Assembly: GCA_018384055.1 (NCBI GenBank)
Contig: JAHAZL010000061.1
Coordinates: 1-53,823 of the forward strand
Source: Treponema sp.
Lineage (GTDB): Bacteria; Spirochaetota; Spirochaetia; Treponematales; Treponemataceae
DNA length: 53,823 nucleotides
Direction of reading: 5' to 3'
Below the pieces are notes generated by a model. The model ran no database searches. It was given only the letters and a program-made list of their open reading frames with translations, and was not told where the DNA came from. Below, piece by piece: positions 24,375 to 32,918 of this stretch (positions are counted from its first letter, which is position 1; the number at the start of each line of letters is the position of its first letter). The translations under genes were made by a program, and so were the position numbers.

Positions 24375-25091
24375 TTACTTCTGTCCGTAGTAGGCGTTGG
24401 GACCGTGCTTTCTCATGTAGTGCTTTTCAATGATGTAGTCAGGCAATGTCTTCTGTGCTGGATTTATCTGCAGTGTGTTCATTGCCATGTGGCTTACTTC
24501 TTCAAGAACAGCTGCGTTGTAAACTGACTTGTCTGCTGTTGCTCCCCATGCGAAAGGACCGTGTCCCCCAACAAGAACCATGTTCACTTCGTTTGAATTA
24601 AGCTTGAGTGAGCGGAAGTGACTTACGATAAGGTTTCCTGTTTCTTTTTCGTAGTCGTTCTGAACTGCTTCGCGGCTAAGGTAAGGTGTGCATGGGACTT
24701 CTGTCTGAATGTGGTCTGCATGAGTCGTTCCAAACAGTGGAACTGCCTTTACTGCCTGTGCCCAGCTTACAGCATAAGTTGAATGTGTATGGATGATGCC
24801 GCCGATTTTTGCTCCGTCTGCCACTGCAAATTCCTTGTAGAGTACTGCGTGTGTTGGCGTGTCGCTTGATGGCCTTAATTTTCCTTCAACAACATTTCCT
24901 TCGATGTCAACGATCACCATGCTGTCTGCAGTAAGGTCTGGATATGGAACTCCCGAAGGTTTGATTGCAAATACGCCTGCATCCTTGTCAAAGGCACTTA
25001 CATTTCCCCATGTGTAAAGGGCAAGGTGCTGTGCCGGAATCTGCATGTTTGCTTCGTATGCTTCTCTCTGTAATTCTGTGTATTTTCCCAT
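24375..25091 (-). CDS. araD: L-ribulose-5-phosphate 4-epimerase
   Basis: A 238-aa class II aldolase-fold, zinc-dependent enzyme that turns L-ribulose 5-phosphate into D-xylulose 5-phosphate. Typical segments: LALYTWGNVSAFD (phosphate site), AIKPSGVPY, SSDTPTHAVLYK and the metal ligands in IIHTHSTYA; a third His follows in VLVGGHGPFAW. The C-terminus HYMRKHGPNAYYGQK is characteristic of AraD. GAGGAG lies 6 nt before the ATG. It is downstream of the FGGY kinase on the same strand, but a terminator-like hairpin lies between them. AraD relatives UlaF and SgbE are close in sequence, so ascorbate-type substrates are possible but less likely. Confidence 0.92.
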   Translation of the reverse strand: MGKYTELQREAYEANMQIPAQHLALYTWGNVSAFDKDAGVFAIKPSGVPYPDLTADSMVIVDIEGNVVEGKLRPSSDTPTHAVLYKEFAVADGAKIGGIIHTHSTYAVSWAQAVKAVPLFGTTHADHIQTEVPCTPYLSREAVQNDYEKETGNLIVSHFRSLKLNSNEVNMVLVGGHGPFAWGATADKSVYNAAVLEEVSHMAMNTLQINPAQKTLPDYIIEKHYMRKHGPNAYYGQK

Positions 25092-25163
25092 AAAGGCTCC
25101 TCTAATGTGATTGTACTCCCTTCTGGAACCGCGCCAAGCCTGCTAGGGTGCTCCCTTTTCACT

Positions 25164-25188
25164 AAAAAACTGAGGGTTTCACCCTCAG
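25164..25188 (-). terminator. terminator-like hairpin between the kinase and araD genes
   Basis: On the minus strand CTGAGGGT (25188-25181) pairs with ACCCTCAG (25177-25170) over a GAA loop and is followed by six T. It stands 72 nt before the araD start, so it would end most kinase transcripts, or act as an attenuator. Confidence 0.75.
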
Positions 25189-25271
25189 AATTGGAATGGG
25201 TCGCAAATCGCATTTTGGCACAACCCCCGACTCCGTACAATCAGTTTATAAATTTCTATGAAATATTCCTG

Positions 25272-25354
25272 GCAATCAAAGAGAATCATACTCCTTGATT
25301 GCTGGATAATAAATAATCTTTAATGCAATCTTATGTCCGGTTCCCGACGGGAAC
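25272..25354 (-). repeat. two further dyads directly after the kinase gene
   Basis: GCAATCAA (25272-25279) with TTGATTGC (25295-25302), and GTTCC with GGAAC around 25340-25354. They lie 12 to 95 nt after the kinase stop; no T-run follows, so mRNA protection is more likely than termination. Confidence 0.5.
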
Positions 25355-25365
25355 ATTTGTATAAA

Positions 25366-26964
25366 TTATTTAAGGTTTTCAACAGCTGTGCGTTCAGCCT
25401 TAAGTGATGCCTTGTAGCCTTCAAACCACTTGTCGAATCCTGCAACATCATCGGATGCCGGAGCAACGGTTTTCTTCTGTGCGCTTGCAAACACTTCGCT
25501 TTCAAGCCAGTCGCCAAGATTCTTTCCCATTGTGTCTGCTGCGTATGCTGCAAGGAGTGCCATTCCCCATGGCCCGCCTTCGCCTGCAGTAGCCATTGCG
25601 CTGATAGGTGTGTGCATTGCGGCTGCCATTGTTTCAAGACCTACGCCTTCTGTCTTGAAGTATCCTCCGTGACCTGTCATGGAATCAATCTTGACGTTCT
25701 CGTTAAAGAGGACATCCATGCCAAGACGCAGTGTTCCGACTGCTGAGTAGAACTGGCTTCTCATAAAATTAGCAAGATTGAATTTTGCATCCTGTGAGCG
25801 TACAACCATAGGACGGCCTTCGCTAAAGTCTGTTACGCCTTCGCCTGAAATGTAGTTGATTGTGTATATGCCGCCGCAGTCCTTGTCTCCGTCCTTTGCG
25901 CTTCCAAGGATTGTGTCGTAAAGCTTTCCGGTGTCAAAATCAGCACCAAGAAGCTTTGCTGCTTCTCCGATAATTCCAACCCACTTGTTGAATTCAGCAG
26001 TACAAGTATTAACGTGTACCATTGCAGTTGGTTTTCCGTCTGGAGTCGTAACGATGTCGATTACCCCAGGGTATGCTTTTGAAAGTGCTTTTTCAAGAAC
26101 AACCATGGCAAATACTGAAGTTCCGGCTGAGATGTTTCCTGTTCTTGGAGCAACTGCGTTTGTTGCAACCATGCCTGTTCCTGCATCACCCTCAGGAGGT
26201 GCGCATAGGATTCCGTCTGTAAGCTCACCTGTTGGATCAAGCCACTTTGCTCCTTCTTTTGTAAGGGAGCCTGCATCTGCTCCGGCTGGAATTGCCTTTG
26301 GAAGAAGTTCAAGAAGTTTTTTTGATGCACCCTTTGAAGCTGCGATTTCATCAAACTTTGCAACCATTGCCCTGTCGTAGTCGCCAGTATTTGCATCAAT
26401 AGGGAACATTCCGCTTGCATCTCCTACGCCAAGAACTTTTTTTCCTGTAAGCATGAAGTGTGCGTATCCTGCAAGGGTAGTGAAGAAGTCTACCTGTGGA
26501 ATGTGAGGTTCCTTTTTAAGGATTGCCTGATAATAGTGTGAAATGCTCCAGCGTTCCGGGCATGGATAGTTGAATAGTTCTGTAAGTTCCCTTGAGGCCT
26601 GACCAGTAATTGTGTTTCTCCATGTTCTGAACGGAACAAGAAGCTTGTTGTCCTTGTCAAAGGCAAGATAGCCGTGCATCATTGCGCTGATTCCGAGGGC
26701 CTTGAGTTTTGTAAGTTTTACATCATATTTTTCCTGAACGTCTTTCTTCAATTCAGCGTAGGCGGACACGATTCCGTTGTGAACTTCTTCAAGACTGTAG
26801 GTCCAGATTCCGTCTGCAAGGGAATTCTCCCATGTAAATCCACCCTGAGCCACAGGATTTTTTTCTGAATCTATAAGTACCGCCTTAATGCGTGTTGAAC
26901 CGAATTCGATTCCAAGGGCAGCCAAGCCATTTTCAATTTCTTTAGCAATTGCTTCTTTTGTCAT
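25366..26964 (-). CDS. FGGY-family carbohydrate kinase, probable ribulokinase
   Basis: A 532-aa sugar kinase. The FGGY N-domain starts at about residue 16 (LGIEFGSTRIKAVLIDSE, the phosphate-binding loop); substrate-contact residues lie in SAMMHGYLAFD and FRTWRNT; the C-domain shows GNISAGTSVFAM, GEGGPWGMALLAAY and MTGHGGYFK. It is longer than xylulokinases and has the HGYLAFD style common in clostridial and spirochetal pentose loci. With araD next to it, phosphorylation of L-ribulose is the best guess; it is not classical AraB, so the symbol is withheld. AGAGGT precedes the ATG. The divergent importer shares its upstream region. Confidence 0.85.
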   Translation of the reverse strand: MTKEAIAKEIENGLAALGIEFGSTRIKAVLIDSEKNPVAQGGFTWENSLADGIWTYSLEEVHNGIVSAYAELKKDVQEKYDVKLTKLKALGISAMMHGYLAFDKDNKLLVPFRTWRNTITGQASRELTELFNYPCPERWSISHYYQAILKKEPHIPQVDFFTTLAGYAHFMLTGKKVLGVGDASGMFPIDANTGDYDRAMVAKFDEIAASKGASKKLLELLPKAIPAGADAGSLTKEGAKWLDPTGELTDGILCAPPEGDAGTGMVATNAVAPRTGNISAGTSVFAMVVLEKALSKAYPGVIDIVTTPDGKPTAMVHVNTCTAEFNKWVGIIGEAAKLLGADFDTGKLYDTILGSAKDGDKDCGGIYTINYISGEGVTDFSEGRPMVVRSQDAKFNLANFMRSQFYSAVGTLRLGMDVLFNENVKIDSMTGHGGYFKTEGVGLETMAAAMHTPISAMATAGEGGPWGMALLAAYAADTMGKNLGDWLESEVFASAQKKTVAPASDDVAGFDKWFEGYKASLKAERTAVENLK

Positions 26965-27194
26965 AGTTTTACCTCTGTCATCATACTAACCGACATTAGA
27001 AAAAAAACAAGTGTTGAATTATCACGAAAACGGGTCAAAACTATCAGAAAATGTGAATTTTCGAACATAATGATAGGTTTGTATAAAAATTGGGAACAAA
27101 AAAACTATTCCTTTCTGCAAATTTTCAGATGATAATCATAATCACAAGGGATGTAGAGGACATCCTTAATTTAAACTTTTTTTAGAGGTGAACT
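26965..27194. promoter_or_regulatory. divergent control region between the kinase and the pentose importer
   Basis: This 230-bp AT-rich region must hold both promoters. On the minus strand TTGTTT, 16 nt, TAGTAT is a candidate; on the plus strand CATAAT (around 27137) has no good -35 partner, as often at activator-dependent promoters. A short dyad GGATGT/ACATCC (27149-27165) is in the importer leader. I could not identify convincing AraC half-sites by eye. Confidence 0.45.
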
Positions 27195-28124
27195 ATGAAA
27201 AAGATTTTAGTTTTTGCTGCTGCAATGGCTATGGCAGTTCTTCCAACTTTCGCTGCTAAGTTGATCAAGGTTGGTATCATCAACAATGACCCTAACGAAT
27301 CTGGTTATCGTACAGCTAATGTAAACGACATGAAGAACACATTCACAAAGAAGAACGGCTACAAGCCAACATTCTTCTACAGCCTTAAAAACGACGAACA
27401 GATTGCTGCAGCCCGCAAAATGGTACAGGATGAAGTAGACTACCTCCTCATCTCTGCTGCTGGTACATCTGGATGGACATCAGTACTCAAGGATGCAAAA
27501 GACGCAGGTGTTAAGGTTATCCTTTTTGACCGCACAATCGATGCAGACCCAAGCCTTTATGAAGCTTCAATCGTTTCTGACATGGCTCAGGAAGGAAAGA
27601 CAGCTGTTGACTGGCTCGCATCACAGAATCTCCCGGAATACAATGTTATTCATATTCAGGGTGTTATGGGTTCTGCTGCTCAGATCGGACGCTCAGGTGC
27701 TCTCGATGCAAAGGCAAAGGCAGAAGCAAACTGGAACATCGTTGCTCAGCAGACAGCTGAATGGAACGCAGAAAACGCACAGCAGATTGTACAGTCTGTA
27801 ATTGATTCAAAGAAGAAGTTCAACGTAATCTACGCTGAAAACGATGATATGGCTAAGGGTGCTGTTGCAGCTCTCGATAAGGCTGGTATTTCACACGGTG
27901 TTGGAAAGGACGTAATCATCATGGGATTCGACTGCAACAAGTGGGCTCTCGAAGAACTTCTCGCAAAGAGATGGAACTATGATGGTCAGTGCAACCCATT
28001 CCAGGCTTCTTATATCAATGACATCATCAAGAATGGTGCAAAGCAGAAGACTGTTGTTATGGTGGAAAAGGGATTTGATGCAACTAAGATCACAAAGGCT
28101 GATGTAAACAAGTACGGCATCTAA
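27195..28124 (+). CDS. sugar ABC transporter, periplasmic binding protein (YtfQ-like)
   Basis: A 309-aa ribose/galactose-type (family 2) binding protein. The signal peptide (1-20) ends LPTFAA and has no lipobox, so the product is soluble in the periplasm. The mature start LIKVGIINNDPNESGYR with repeated lobes, KVILFDRTIDAD and IIMGFDCNKWALEEL, resembles the galactofuranose/arabinofuranose receptor YtfQ. GAGGTG precedes the ATG. The codon use indicates high expression. An attenuator hairpin separates it from the ATPase gene, which should raise its amount above the rest of the complex. Confidence 0.88.
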   Translation: MKKILVFAAAMAMAVLPTFAAKLIKVGIINNDPNESGYRTANVNDMKNTFTKKNGYKPTFFYSLKNDEQIAAARKMVQDEVDYLLISAAGTSGWTSVLKDAKDAGVKVILFDRTIDADPSLYEASIVSDMAQEGKTAVDWLASQNLPEYNVIHIQGVMGSAAQIGRSGALDAKAKAEANWNIVAQQTAEWNAENAQQIVQSVIDSKKKFNVIYAENDDMAKGAVAALDKAGISHGVGKDVIIMGFDCNKWALEELLAKRWNYDGQCNPFQASYINDIIKNGAKQKTVVMVEKGFDATKITKADVNKYGI

Positions 28125-28192
28125 TCTAGTTTTATGACCGGATTCTTCGATAAAAATTAAGCATAAAATTGTTGGAGAATCCAATACCTTGG

Positions 28193-28239
28193 ACACGAGG
28201 GGCGGATTGTCTAGAAATCCGAACCTCGTGTTTTTTTTT
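28193..28239 (+). terminator. partial terminator between binding protein and ATPase genes
   Basis: ACACGAGG (28193-28200) pairs with CCTCGTGT (28224-28231), with an inner CGGATT/AATCCG stem, followed by nine T. The ATPase gene's GGAGG begins directly after the T-run, so read-through must feed the rest of the operon. Confidence 0.85.
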
Positions 28240-28250
28240 GGAGGCAAACC

Positions 28251-29759
28251 ATGCAGGATAAATCAGTTCTTGAAATGCGTGGAATACACAAGAGATTCCC
28301 AGGTGTGTATGCATTGCAGAATATTGATTTTACTTTGCGTGAAGGTGAAATTCACGCTCTTATGGGAGAAAACGGAGCCGGTAAATCAACGTTGATCAAG
28401 GTTCTGACTGGCGTTTATCAGAAAGATGAAGGCCAGGTATTTGTAAAAGGAATTGGTGCGGTCAACATCCGTTCCCCTCAGGATGCCCAGAATGCAGGCA
28501 TTTCTACAGTTTATCAGGAAATTACCCTCTGCAATAATCTTACTGTTGCGGAGAATATGTATATAGGAAGAACAAAGGGACCTTTCACAAGCTGGAAAAA
28601 GATGAATGAAGGTGCCGCAAAAATCCTCAAGGAACTCGATATTCCTTGTGAAGCAGAACAGCAGCTTTCAAGCTGTTCAATAGCAGTTCAGCAGATGGTT
28701 GCCATTGCCCGTGCCGTTGACATGGACTGCAAGATCCTCATTCTTGACGAACCGACATCATCCCTTGACGATCAGGAAGTTCAGAAGCTGTTCCGCCTTA
28801 TGCGCGATCTTCGTGCAAAGGGTGTTGGCATCATCTTCGTTACTCACTTCCTTGAACAGGTTTATGAAATCTGTGACAGAATCACAGTTCTTCGTGACGG
28901 TCAGCTTGTAGGTGAATATGAAATCCGCGATCTTCCTCGCCTTGAACTGGTTTCAAAGATGCTCGGTAAATCAATCGAAAACCTTGATCAGTCATCAAAG
29001 TCTGCTGAAGTACCAACCTTCTCTGAATCAGATGTTGTTTATGAAGCCGAAGGACTTTCAAGTACAGGTGGTGTAAAGCCATTTGATTTCAAGATCCATA
29101 AGGGTGAAGTCAACGGATTTACAGGTCTTCTTGGTTCTGGACGCAGTGAAAGCGTTCGTGCCGTGTTCGGTGCAGACAAGGTTCTTGGCGGAAAAGTAAA
29201 AATCAATGGAAAGGAAGTGAACATCACAAAACCAATCCATGCCATGAAAAACGGAATCTGCTATCTTCCTGAAGACAGAAAGCGCGACGGCATTATCGGT
29301 GACCTTTCCGTTCGAGAAAACCTTATTCTTGCACTTCAGGTAATGAAGGGATTCTTTAGGCCTTTCAGCCGTGCAGAACAGGAAAAGTTTGCAGACGAAT
29401 ACATCAAGCTTCTTGAAATCAAGACAGCATCTGCAGAAACTCCAATAAAGTCTCTGTCAGGCGGTAACCAGCAGAAGGTTCTTCTTGCCCGTGCCTTGCT
29501 TTCAAACCCACAGTACCTCATCCTTGATGAGCCTACTCGCGGTATTGATGTCGGTACAAAGACAGAAATTCAGGAACTTGTCCTTAAGCTTGCAAAAGAA
29601 GGCAAGAGTGTTACATTCATCTCGTCTGAAATTGATGAGATGATCCGCACATGTTCTCGCCTTGTTGTCATGCGTGACCTTAAACAGGTCGGGGAACTTT
29701 CCGGCAACGACCTTAATCAGACAAAGATTATGGAAACAATTGCGGGAGGAGAAAAATAA
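28251..29759 (+). CDS. sugar ABC transporter ATP-binding protein (YtfR-like)
   Basis: A 502-aa protein with two fused ATPase domains, the usual form for ribose/galactose-type importers. The first domain (about 5-245) has Walker A GENGAGKST, signature LSSCSIAVQQ and Walker B ILILDEPTSS. The second (about 265-500) has a degenerate Walker A (GLLGSGRSE), a strong signature LSGGNQQKV and YLILDEPTRGIDVG. Only the first half is expected to hold a full Walker A, as in RbsA/MglA. GGAGG lies 6 nt before the ATG. It energises the two permeases that follow. Confidence 0.95.
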   Translation: MQDKSVLEMRGIHKRFPGVYALQNIDFTLREGEIHALMGENGAGKSTLIKVLTGVYQKDEGQVFVKGIGAVNIRSPQDAQNAGISTVYQEITLCNNLTVAENMYIGRTKGPFTSWKKMNEGAAKILKELDIPCEAEQQLSSCSIAVQQMVAIARAVDMDCKILILDEPTSSLDDQEVQKLFRLMRDLRAKGVGIIFVTHFLEQVYEICDRITVLRDGQLVGEYEIRDLPRLELVSKMLGKSIENLDQSSKSAEVPTFSESDVVYEAEGLSSTGGVKPFDFKIHKGEVNGFTGLLGSGRSESVRAVFGADKVLGGKVKINGKEVNITKPIHAMKNGICYLPEDRKRDGIIGDLSVRENLILALQVMKGFFRPFSRAEQEKFADEYIKLLEIKTASAETPIKSLSGGNQQKVLLARALLSNPQYLILDEPTRGIDVGTKTEIQELVLKLAKEGKSVTFISSEIDEMIRTCSRLVVMRDLKQVGELSGNDLNQTKIMETIAGGEK

Positions 29760-30853
29760 TGAACTCAAAAAAAATCTCAGACTTCCTTCTTGGTCTTGTA
29801 AAGAAACAGATTTTTATTCCGGTTGCAGCCTTGTTGATCCTCGTCATCTTCAACCTTGTTGCAGACCCATCATTCTTCAAGATTACTCTTGGACAGAATA
29901 GCGAAGGCTTTCCTGTTCTTTCAGGATATCTCATTACGATTCTTGACAACGCTTCCGAGCTTGCAATTCTTGCCATTGGTATGACCTTGGTAACTGCAGC
30001 TTCAGGGGGACAGGATATTTCTGTCGGTGCCGGAATTGCCATTGCAGGTTCCGTAATCCTTCGCGTTCTCTGTGGTTCAGAAGTTCGCCCGGATGAACTT
30101 CAGGCGCCTATCTTTGTTGCTTTCCTTATTGGATGTATCGTGAGCATGGCTTTCGGTGGATTCAACGGAATCCTTGTTTCATACTTCAAGATTCAGCCTA
30201 TGGTTGCAACATTGATCCTCTTTACTGCTGGACGTTCAATTGCTGCGTGGGTTAATGACAATGCACTTCCAATTGTTGTGGATCCTGTATTCGGATACTT
30301 CGGAAACTTCATTCCTGGAATTGCAATTCCAACACCTGTGTTTATTGCAATCCTGTGTATAATCATAACCATGGTTGTGCTCAAGTTCACAAACCTTGGG
30401 CTTTACACACAGTCCGTAGGTATCAACAGCAACTCTTCAAGACTCAACGGTCTTGACCCACAATTCATCAAGTTCATCACTTATGTAATCATGGGACTTT
30501 GTGTTGCTGTTGCAGGTTTCATCAAGGTATGCCGTATTTCATCAATCAACTATTCTGTTATTGCAAAGGATATTGAAATGGACGCCATCCTTGCAGTTGC
30601 TCTCGGTGGAAATGCTTTGAGCGGTGGTAAGTTCAACATGTGGGCCTCAATCCTTGGTGCTTATGTAATTCAGTTCCTTACAACAACACTGTTCAAATTC
30701 AATGTTGCATCTACTGCACTCCCTGCATACAAGGCCGTTGTAGTCATCATCCTCGTTGTAATCAGCGCTCCTGTGTTCCGGGAGAAGATGTCTCGTCTTG
30801 CAAAGCAGATTTCAGGTGCCAGAAAGCAGATTGTAGTGAAGGAGGGTAATTAA
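29759..30853 (+). CDS. sugar ABC transporter permease (YtfT-like)
   Basis: A 364-aa inner-membrane protein with about nine or ten helices, of the RbsC/YtfT family. Conserved segments include MTLVTAASGGQDISVGAG and ALGGNALSGGKFN. The start overlaps the stop of the ATPase gene by one base, with GGGAGGAG in front. It forms a heterodimer with the permease encoded immediately downstream, as YtfT does with YjfF. The N-terminal 30 residues are basic and precede the first helix. Confidence 0.92.
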   Translation: MNSKKISDFLLGLVKKQIFIPVAALLILVIFNLVADPSFFKITLGQNSEGFPVLSGYLITILDNASELAILAIGMTLVTAASGGQDISVGAGIAIAGSVILRVLCGSEVRPDELQAPIFVAFLIGCIVSMAFGGFNGILVSYFKIQPMVATLILFTAGRSIAAWVNDNALPIVVDPVFGYFGNFIPGIAIPTPVFIAILCIIITMVVLKFTNLGLYTQSVGINSNSSRLNGLDPQFIKFITYVIMGLCVAVAGFIKVCRISSINYSVIAKDIEMDAILAVALGGNALSGGKFNMWASILGAYVIQFLTTTLFKFNVASTALPAYKAVVVIILVVISAPVFREKMSRLAKQISGARKQIVVKEGN

Positions 30854-31903
30854 ATGAACTTTCTTAACAAAAAGAATCAGAATGAAACAGTCCTTGCTAA
30901 AAAAAGGCCTCTTTCAGATACAAATCTTCTTTTGGTAATTACAATTGCTGTATTCGTTGCAATGTACCTTCTTGCAATTGTATTCCTTGGCTCAGGTTTC
31001 AAGAAGCCACAGACTTTCTTCAACCTGCTTAATGAAAATGCTTCGCTTATCGTTCTTTCATGTGCCTTAAGCCTTGTCATGATTACAGGTGGAATTGATA
31101 TTTCCGTTGGTATGGTAACAGCCCTTGTCTGCATGTGCTGTGCAGTTCACCTTGATATGAAAGGCGGTACAATCGGCGGTGCAATCATGTATGCCCTTAT
31201 GATCGGTGTAGGTTTTGGTATTGTCCAGGGATTCCTTGTTGCATTCCTTGACATTCAGCCATTCATCGTTTCCCTTGCGGGCATGTTCTTTGCAAAAGGT
31301 ATGACAACCATTGTAAATGCAACACAGTTCAATGTTGAGCACGAAGGATTCGTAAAGCTTATTGAAACACGCATCTATGTTCCTGGAATGGGTTCGGTTA
31401 ATAAAGTTGGAAAATACATTCCTGCATATGTAGAACCTGGAGTACTTGTTGCAATTCTCGTGGTTGTAGTTCTTTTCCTTGTCCTCAGATGGACAAAGCT
31501 TGGGCGCAATTTCTATGCAGTGGGTGGAAACCAGCAGAGTGCAAATATGCTCGGAATCAATGTTCCAATGACAAAGTTTCTTGCACACTTCATCTGTTCG
31601 ATTCTTGCTGCCATCGGTGGATTCGTATACTTCATGCACGTTGGTTCGGCATCCCCAAGTCATGCCAGTGGTTATGAAATGAATGCCATTGCTTCTTCAA
31701 TCATCGGCGGAACAATGCTTACCGGTGGTGTAGGAAACATTGCAGGTACATTCTTTGGTGTACTTTCACTTGCAACAATCAAGAACATCGTTTCTTCCCT
31801 TGGTCTTGATGATGCATGGTGGACAAACATTACTGTAGCATTCATGATTTGTCTCTTCCTCCTTATTCAGAGTATTGTTCTTTCAAGAAAGAATTCAAAA
31901 TAG
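30854..31903 (+). CDS. sugar ABC transporter permease (YjfF-like)
   Basis: A 349-aa permease of the same family, similar in plan to the preceding one (MITGGIDISVGMV; SSIIGGTMLTGGVGN). The presence of two different permeases after one fused ATPase is the gene order ytfQ-ytfR-ytfT-yjfF, known for galactofuranose in Escherichia coli and for arabinofuranose-type sugars elsewhere. The ATG follows the ytfT-like stop without a gap and GGAGGG lies 8 nt before it. Confidence 0.92.
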   Translation: MNFLNKKNQNETVLAKKRPLSDTNLLLVITIAVFVAMYLLAIVFLGSGFKKPQTFFNLLNENASLIVLSCALSLVMITGGIDISVGMVTALVCMCCAVHLDMKGGTIGGAIMYALMIGVGFGIVQGFLVAFLDIQPFIVSLAGMFFAKGMTTIVNATQFNVEHEGFVKLIETRIYVPGMGSVNKVGKYIPAYVEPGVLVAILVVVVLFLVLRWTKLGRNFYAVGGNQQSANMLGINVPMTKFLAHFICSILAAIGGFVYFMHVGSASPSHASGYEMNAIASSIIGGTMLTGGVGNIAGTFFGVLSLATIKNIVSSLGLDDAWWTNITVAFMICLFLLIQSIVLSRKNSK

Positions 31904-31945
31904 TCTGAAATGCAGGCAAAATCATTGAGCTTATAAAAATTTTTT

Positions 31946-31985
31946 ATGGCTGCCCTGGGCCAAAGAGGGCAGCCATTCCTTTAAT
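31946..31985 (+). terminator. terminator of the pentose importer operon
   Basis: ATGGCTGCCCT (31946-31956) pairs perfectly with AGGGCAGCCAT (31966-31976). The tail is only moderately T-rich. Confidence 0.75.
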
Positions 31986-31994
31986 ATAATTTTT

Positions 31995-32022
31995 TTGAAA
32001 TTTAATAAATTTAGACTATAAT
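31995..32022 (+). promoter_or_regulatory. leaderless-type promoter of the araC-like gene
   Basis: TTGAAA (31995-32000), 16-nt spacer, perfect TATAAT (32017-32022), then 8 nt to the ATG at 32031. No ribosome-binding site fits. Confidence 0.7.
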
Positions 32023-32030
32023 AATACGAT

Positions 32031-32816
32031 ATGAAAATCCACTTTGCCGGTGCTTTTTACAAGAAAATAGAAGAATCCTCTTTCAAAATAAAGTTTGTTG
32101 ACGGAACAAAGGAATGTCTTCTTCTACATTTCTACAATCCAATGGTCATTACCTTGAACGGCAAACAGATTGAAACACAGCCCAATGCCTGTATTCTATA
32201 CAAACCCGGAACTCCGCAAATTTTCTGGTGCAAGGGCAATGAATTTGAAAATGATTACATAAGGTTCCTTCCTGAAGACATGTCCTTCTTTAATGATTTT
32301 CAAATTCCTTTTGATGAAATTTTCTATGTAACTGATGCTGAAATCATCAAGCGCGAGATGATGGACATTACCTACTTCCTTACGGAACGCTGGGAAAATC
32401 ATGATCACGAACTTTTGGACCGCTTGTGCAAAGTCATGTCAAACCTTCAGGTCAACAGACTTTATCCGACAACAAAAACAAAGAGGGAAAGCGAGACTAG
32501 ATTCAGGCTTTCTCAGCTTAGAAAAGAAGTTTCGAAAGAACCTGAGAAATGGACGGTTGACCTTATGGCGGATCATTTCTTCCTTACAAGGTCTCATTTT
32601 TCAGTCCTCTATAAAAAGACTTTTGGCGTAACTCCACAGTCGGACATCCATTTCTTTGTAAATGAAAAAGCCCTCAGGCTCTTAAATACAACCGACCTTA
32701 CCATTCAGGACATTTCCCAGCAATGCGGTTATAACGAATGTGAAAACTTTATACGTGCTTTCAAGAAAATGAACGGCATTTCTCCGCACCAGTACAGAAA
32801 GCAAAAGGCAGAGTAA
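32031..32816 (+). CDS. AraC-family transcriptional regulator (pentose locus)
   Basis: A 261-aa protein. The N-terminal half (about 10-150) is a cupin-like sensing domain; the C-terminal 100 residues carry two helix-turn-helix motifs of the AraC type (WTVDLMADHFFLTRSHFSVL and LTIQDISQQCGYNECENFIR), closing with MNGISPHQYRK. It lies after the importer operon under its own promoter and is the obvious candidate activator of that operon and of the kinase/araD genes. The effector is inferred to be the transported pentose. The start codon lies 8 nt after the -10 box. Confidence 0.9.
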   Translation: MKIHFAGAFYKKIEESSFKIKFVDGTKECLLLHFYNPMVITLNGKQIETQPNACILYKPGTPQIFWCKGNEFENDYIRFLPEDMSFFNDFQIPFDEIFYVTDAEIIKREMMDITYFLTERWENHDHELLDRLCKVMSNLQVNRLYPTTKTKRESETRFRLSQLRKEVSKEPEKWTVDLMADHFFLTRSHFSVLYKKTFGVTPQSDIHFFVNEKALRLLNTTDLTIQDISQQCGYNECENFIRAFKKMNGISPHQYRKQKAE

Positions 32817-32841
32817 AAAATTACGTAGAATTTAAAACAAA

Positions 32842-32870
32842 AAAAGCTGCCGTATAAGCAGCTTTTCTAT
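32842..32870. terminator. bidirectional terminator between araC-like gene and flaB
   Basis: AAAAGCTGC (32842-32850) pairs with GCAGCTTTT (32858-32866), with T-rich DNA on the plus side and an A-run on the other. A second small dyad (GGCGGAGA/TCTCCG, 32893-32910) lies nearer flaB. Confidence 0.85.
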
Positions 32871-32918
32871 TTTTTAAATCCGTTCATGAGACGGAGACGA
32901 ATCTCCGCCTTACACTGA

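Noticed and set aside
25092..25365. Possible tRNA or riboswitch in the kinase-araD gap
   Set aside because: GGTTCC-like sequence is present but no cloverleaf or known aptamer could be built; only simple hairpins are supported.
31067..31663. 198-aa Cys/His-rich frame antisense to the YjfF-like permease
   Set aside because: The odd composition comes from reading hydrophobic codons backwards; no initiation signal.
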